Shown: positions 60,573-64,000 of the stretch, piece after piece
Numbering within the stretch: the first letter of the stretch is position 1
How the letters are laid out: every line of letters begins with the position of its first letter
Source of the DNA: Deltaproteobacteria bacterium
Lineage (GTDB): Bacteria; Desulfobacterota; Syntrophia; Syntrophales; Smithellaceae
Direction: 5' to 3'
DNA: 64,000 nucleotides
NCBI GenBank assembly: GCA_022710585.1
Contig: JAKLGV010000002.1
Span: 118,659 to 182,658, forward strand
Made by a program: the position numbers and the translations under genes
Notes under the pieces: model-generated
The model's database searches: none
What the model was told of the DNA's origin: nothing
What the model saw: only the letters and a program-made list of their open reading frames with translations

Positions 60573-63032
60573 TTAGCGGCAGAATCCTTGACGCTCTGCG
60601 GTCTTTAGTGTCACGCAATTTTCCAGAGCACAAGCTTTTTCAGCATCCCGGCAGCCGGACGCCGTATCGCCCGTCTGGAAAAAAATGCTCGCCCTGTTAT
60701 CGTAGGCCTGAGCGTAATTTGGTTTCAGACGGATGCTTTCGCTGTAGTTTCTGACCGCTTCCGGATACCGTCCGAGTTCCCTGCAGGCATTGCCCCGGTT
60801 GAAATAGGCTTCGGCATAATCAGGATTGAGCCGAATTGCCTCATCATAGTCTTTGATGGCGAGCGACGGCTTTTTAAGTTTGAAGTATCCGACGCCCCTG
60901 TTGTTATAAGCTTTGAGATATCCGGGATCGAGCCGGATCGCCCGGCTGTAATCTTCGACGGCCAAGCGATAATGTTCGAGTTTCATATAGGCGTTGCCCC
61001 GATTGTAAAAAGCTTTTTCGTTGTCCGGTTTAAGTTGCAGCGATTGAGTATAGTCCTCGATGGCCCGCTGATACCAGCCGCTCTTGTAATAAACATTTCC
61101 ACGGTTGTGGTAGGCGTCTGCGTCATCCGGTTTCAGCCGGATGGCTTTATTGTAATTCTCGATGGCCTGCTGAGAACCGCCCGGCTCGTCAAGCACATTT
61201 CCTTTATTGATGTAGTAGGCCTCGGTGTAATCAGGCTTCAGGCGGATGGCTTCGTTAAAGTCTCTCATTGCAGAGGATTTCTGACCCAGAAGATAATAGG
61301 CGTAACCGCGATTATAATATGCGTCAGCGTAATCGGGTTTTCGCCGGATGGCCTGATTATAGTCCTCGATGGCCCGCTGATACCGGCCCAGTTCCGCGTA
61401 AGCGTCTCCCCGGTTGGCAAATCCTTCGGCCCGGTCGGGCTTTAAGCGCGTGCCCATATTATAATCCTCGATGGCCCGCTGATACTGGCCGAGTTTCGCG
61501 TAGGCATTCCCTCTGGTAAAATAGCCGGTGCCGTCATCGGGCTGCAGACGCAGACCCTCATTTAAATCCCGGATGGCCTGCTGATACCGGCCGAGTTTCG
61601 CGTGGGCGAACCCCCTGTTGAAATAGGCATACGAATAATCAGGTTTCAACTGCAGGGCTTTGTTGCAGTCTTCGATCGCCTGCGGATACCGGCTCAGTAA
61701 AATGTTGGCATTGCCGCGATTAGTGTAGGCCAGGTAATTATTCTGGGTGACCCGTGCCGTATGATTAAAAAGTTCATAGCTGTTTTTCCAGAAGGAGCAC
61801 TGCCGCCAGGTTAAAAACGTCAGGATGACGAGCAAGACTGCTGAGGCCGGGAATAAAAATCTCTTTCCTGCTTCCGCGCCGCGTAAGAAAGAGGGGATGC
61901 CCCAGGCCGTCATCACGGCAATGCCGATAAACGGCAGATAAACGTAATGATCGGCTATCGCGAAAAATCCTTTGTGAACGATGCCGAGCACGGGCAAGAG
62001 GGCGATTAAGAACCACAACCAGCCAACCAGCAGGAAGGGCTTTCTTTTAACGGCGGCGACGGTGACGGCACTAATGACGATTATCAGCATGGTCGCCATC
62101 AGTATCCGTAGCGCCGGAAACGTTTCCGGGAAAGGATAATAAACCGCCAGATGATCGGGCCAGAATATTTTTCCCATGTAACTCATAACATAAACCGGAA
62201 CATTCGCGATTCGCGTGTCAAGCTGGGCCGCTCCGTTGAACAGTTCGCCGAAAATCCTGGCCGGAAAGCGAGCCTGTTTTGCGGAAGATTGCGCGTGAAT
62301 GGTGATGAGTGAAAAAGCAGCGGACAAGATGAAAAAAGGAATTTTCTCTTTCAACAGCCATAAGAAATCTCTTTCTTTTTTCTTTTCAAAACGTCTCAGC
62401 GGCCAGTAGTCCAGGAGCATCATGATCACCGGCAGTGTCACCACCATCGGTTTGCTCATCAGCGCCAGAAGGAACGCGCCTAGAACCCGGAGATACTTTT
62501 TTAGATCCGGATTTTCCGTGTAGCGGACATAAAGATAAAGGGTGGCCATCCAGAAAAAGGCGCTCAACACATCTTTTCTCTGGGAAATCCAGCAGACCGT
62601 TTCTGCATGGACGGGGTGAAGGGCGAAGACGGCGGCGACAAAAGCGCTTTTCCAGACGGCTCCTGTCATGCGGTTCAGGAGCGAGAAGAGCAGCAAAGCG
62701 CTTAAAACATGCAGGAGAAGATTGGTGACATGATAGCCGCCGGCATTCAGGCCGTAAAACTCATAGTCGAGCATCAAGGTCAGCCACGTGACAGGATGCC
62801 AGAATTGGGCGTGAAGGGTGGTGAATGCCCACTGAACGCTCTCCGGGGTGATTCCAGACTGCACCTGGAGGTTTTCTTTGACATAAACAACGTCGTCGAA
62901 ATTGACAAAATCAAACCGATGGACCTGCCAGTAGACGGCAAGGGTTACAACAGCCAGTGCGATATAAATAATCAAATTTTGTAATTGGGAACGTATATTC
63001 GGTTTATTTACCATGGCCGGTTCATGTACCAT
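60573..63032 (-). CDS. GT-C (TMTC/PMT-like) membrane protein with TPRs, copy 7 (longest)
   Basis: The 819-residue copy has VNFDDVVYV, HPVHAETVCWISQRKDVLS and, in place of the usual ADRY, IADHYVYLPFIGI. Ten TPRs (about 430-775) follow, one with 35 residues, then the tail GCRDAEKACALENC...GFCR. The TPRs are very alike (several contain YQRAIEDYN), which suggests recent internal duplication. It is the first of the cluster in reading direction. A second ATG seven codons downstream is possible as start, since neither has a strong ribosome site. Confidence 0.8.
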   Translation of the reverse strand: MVHEPAMVNKPNIRSQLQNLIIYIALAVVTLAVYWQVHRFDFVNFDDVVYVKENLQVQSGITPESVQWAFTTLHAQFWHPVTWLTLMLDYEFYGLNAGGYHVTNLLLHVLSALLLFSLLNRMTGAVWKSAFVAAVFALHPVHAETVCWISQRKDVLSAFFWMATLYLYVRYTENPDLKKYLRVLGAFLLALMSKPMVVTLPVIMMLLDYWPLRRFEKKKERDFLWLLKEKIPFFILSAAFSLITIHAQSSAKQARFPARIFGELFNGAAQLDTRIANVPVYVMSYMGKIFWPDHLAVYYPFPETFPALRILMATMLIIVISAVTVAAVKRKPFLLVGWLWFLIALLPVLGIVHKGFFAIADHYVYLPFIGIAVMTAWGIPSFLRGAEAGKRFLFPASAVLLVILTFLTWRQCSFWKNSYELFNHTARVTQNNYLAYTNRGNANILLSRYPQAIEDCNKALQLKPDYSYAYFNRGFAHAKLGRYQQAIRDLNEGLRLQPDDGTGYFTRGNAYAKLGQYQRAIEDYNMGTRLKPDRAEGFANRGDAYAELGRYQRAIEDYNQAIRRKPDYADAYYNRGYAYYLLGQKSSAMRDFNEAIRLKPDYTEAYYINKGNVLDEPGGSQQAIENYNKAIRLKPDDADAYHNRGNVYYKSGWYQRAIEDYTQSLQLKPDNEKAFYNRGNAYMKLEHYRLAVEDYSRAIRLDPGYLKAYNNRGVGYFKLKKPSLAIKDYDEAIRLNPDYAEAYFNRGNACRELGRYPEAVRNYSESIRLKPNYAQAYDNRASIFFQTGDTASGCRDAEKACALENCVTLKTAERQGFCR

Positions 63033-63184
63033 ATGTTCCCGTGGAGTTCAGCCATTTTTTGGTTTCACAAAGGGAAATGCTGTTTGTCTCTTGAGCAGTC
63101 TATCATGCCGCAGTTGTCATGATGGAGAAATCTGACGTAGGAAAATATTTTCCCCGGCAGTTTAAAATTGACGATGAGCGCACT

Positions 63185-64000
63185 TCAACTCTTTGGACGG
63201 GTATTTAGAATGTCCAGCATCGTTTGCGAATCATGGGTGGGCAATGAGCAGGCGAAGTTTGAGCAGACATAAGCGGTGGCTTGTCCATCTATGACGGAAT
63301 AGGATTGCACAAATGGCGCGAGCGCTTCGATATCGGAGGGATCCGGTTTTTCGGGGCGGAAAATAACCACTTTATTGGGCGTGAAGTGCCGTCTTAAAGT
63401 TTTCAGTATCGCTTGTGTATCCTGATGATCGATGTGTCCCGCGATGATGATTTCCGTTGATGGTCCAATGGCGAAGTCCAGGCTGCAGAGAAAATGCGCG
63501 AAGGCGGTCGGCGCCGCGTCCGCCTGCTGACGGAAAGCTCTGTAAATGTCATTCGCCTTGTTTTCCATGTCGGTCTTTCCGGTCAGGCGGGCTATTTTCA
63601 GAGCATTGATATAAGCAACGGAATTGCCGGAAGGGATCGCTCCGTCATAGAGTTCTTTGGGGCGTATCAGAAGCGATTCCGCGTCTGAGGATGTGAAAAA
63701 CAGTCCGCCGTTCTTTTCATCGAGGAAGCGGCTGCATAAGTGATCATGATACTCCAGAGCCTTTTGCAGATATTTTGTCTGAAAGGTTGCTTCGTAAATA
63801 TCAAGCAGAGCCCAGATGACAAAAGCATAGTCGTCAATATGGGCCTGGATAGCGGATTCGCCTTTTCTGTGCCGGTGCAGCAGCCGTCCATCTGCGGTTT
63901 GCAGTGACTCCAAAATAAAATCCATGGCGTGACATGCGGCTTTCAGGTAAACGGGCTCATCAAAGACCTGAGCGCCTCGCGCCAGCGCGGCGACCATCAG
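63185..64000 (-). CDS. YyaL-like (DUF255, spermatogenesis-associated 20-like) protein, C-terminal part
   Basis: At least 270 residues of the C-terminal (alpha/alpha)6-type region are visible, starting before the window end: DDYAFVIWALLDIYEAT, GGLFFTSSDAESLLIRPKELYDGAIPSGNS and the end strand AYVCSNFACSLPT. The N-terminal thioredoxin-like domain that this family carries would lie beyond position 64000. The role of YyaL-type proteins is not settled. It precedes the GT-C/TPR cluster on the same strand by 152 bp; a shared transcript is possible. Confidence 0.88.
   Translation of the reverse strand: MMVAALARGAQVFDEPVYLKAACHAMDFILESLQTADGRLLHRHRKGESAIQAHIDDYAFVIWALLDIYEATFQTKYLQKALEYHDHLCSRFLDEKNGGLFFTSSDAESLLIRPKELYDGAIPSGNSVAYINALKIARLTGKTDMENKANDIYRAFRQQADAAPTAFAHFLCSLDFAIGPSTEIIIAGHIDHQDTQAILKTLRRHFTPNKVVIFRPEKPDPSDIEALAPFVQSYSVIDGQATAYVCSNFACSLPTHDSQTMLDILNTRPKS

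Overview
The window looks like a chromosomal segment from a strictly anaerobic deltaproteobacterium of the Syntrophus/Smithella type (Desulfobacterota, Syntrophia). This is inferred from gene content, not from a phylogenetic marker search: a class III polyhydroxyalkanoate (PHA) synthase with phasins and PhaR, a GAAC-N4-GTTC type LexA box, the order pgpA-cinA-thpR-recA-recX-alaS, and many tetratricopeptide (TPR) membrane proteins with a Cys-rich C-terminal tail. Base composition looks moderate, and the sugar locus near 33-47 kb looks somewhat more AT-rich than the rest.

Layout. 0.1-4.4 kb: a capsule/exopolysaccharide export operon on the minus strand (Wza-like lipoprotein, Wzc-like tyrosine autokinase, small outer-membrane barrel). 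4.4-5.2 kb: a non-coding stretch with a MITE-like inverted-repeat element and a tRNA-Glu. 5.3-6.0 kb: a secreted START-domain protein. 6.2-11.3 kb: an arsenic operon, arsR-arsE-(arsP-like)-arsF-arsG-acr3-VKOR/thioredoxin, behind a perfect 15-bp inverted-repeat operator. 11.5-17.9 kb: mixed single genes (flavodoxin-like protein, SET-domain methyltransferase, diguanylate cyclase, two DUF2157-like membrane proteins, cupin, SDR, EF-hand protein, and an internally deleted NAD(P)H oxidoreductase pseudogene). 18-25.5 kb: housekeeping and SOS genes (alaS, recX, recA, thpR, cinA, pgpA and divergent lexA with its own operator). 25.5-33.3 kb: a first GT-C/TPR membrane protein, a divergent PHA synthase-like protein, then phaE, phaC, a GAF protein and a PhaJ-like MaoC hydratase. 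33.3-47.5 kb: a surface-glycan locus with eleven genes on the minus strand and rfbF-rfbG-rfbH on the plus strand. 47.6-48.9 kb: two phasins and phaR. 49.1-63.0 kb: six more GT-C/TPR paralogues with one unrelated GT-C-like membrane protein between them. 63.2 kb to the end: the C-terminal part of a YyaL-like protein.

How the genes work together. RfbF/G/H should make a CDP-4-keto-3,6-dideoxyhexose. The facing minus-strand genes encode a C-methyltransferase-like protein, a thiamine-diphosphate enzyme resembling acetolactate synthase/YerE, reductases, and a NeuB-like synthase without its SAF domain plus a KdsC-like phosphatase. Together they suggest a branched or otherwise unusual deoxysugar, and a GtrA/GtrB-like pair could move a sugar across the membrane. 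The PHA genes lie on both sides of this sugar locus, as if it had been inserted between them. The most distinctive feature is the family of seven paralogues that join a TMTC/PMT-like GT-C membrane domain to 3-10 TPRs and an invariant four-cysteine tail. Two neighbouring copies share a 493-bp block at about 95% nucleotide identity with abrupt edges, which is best explained by gene conversion.
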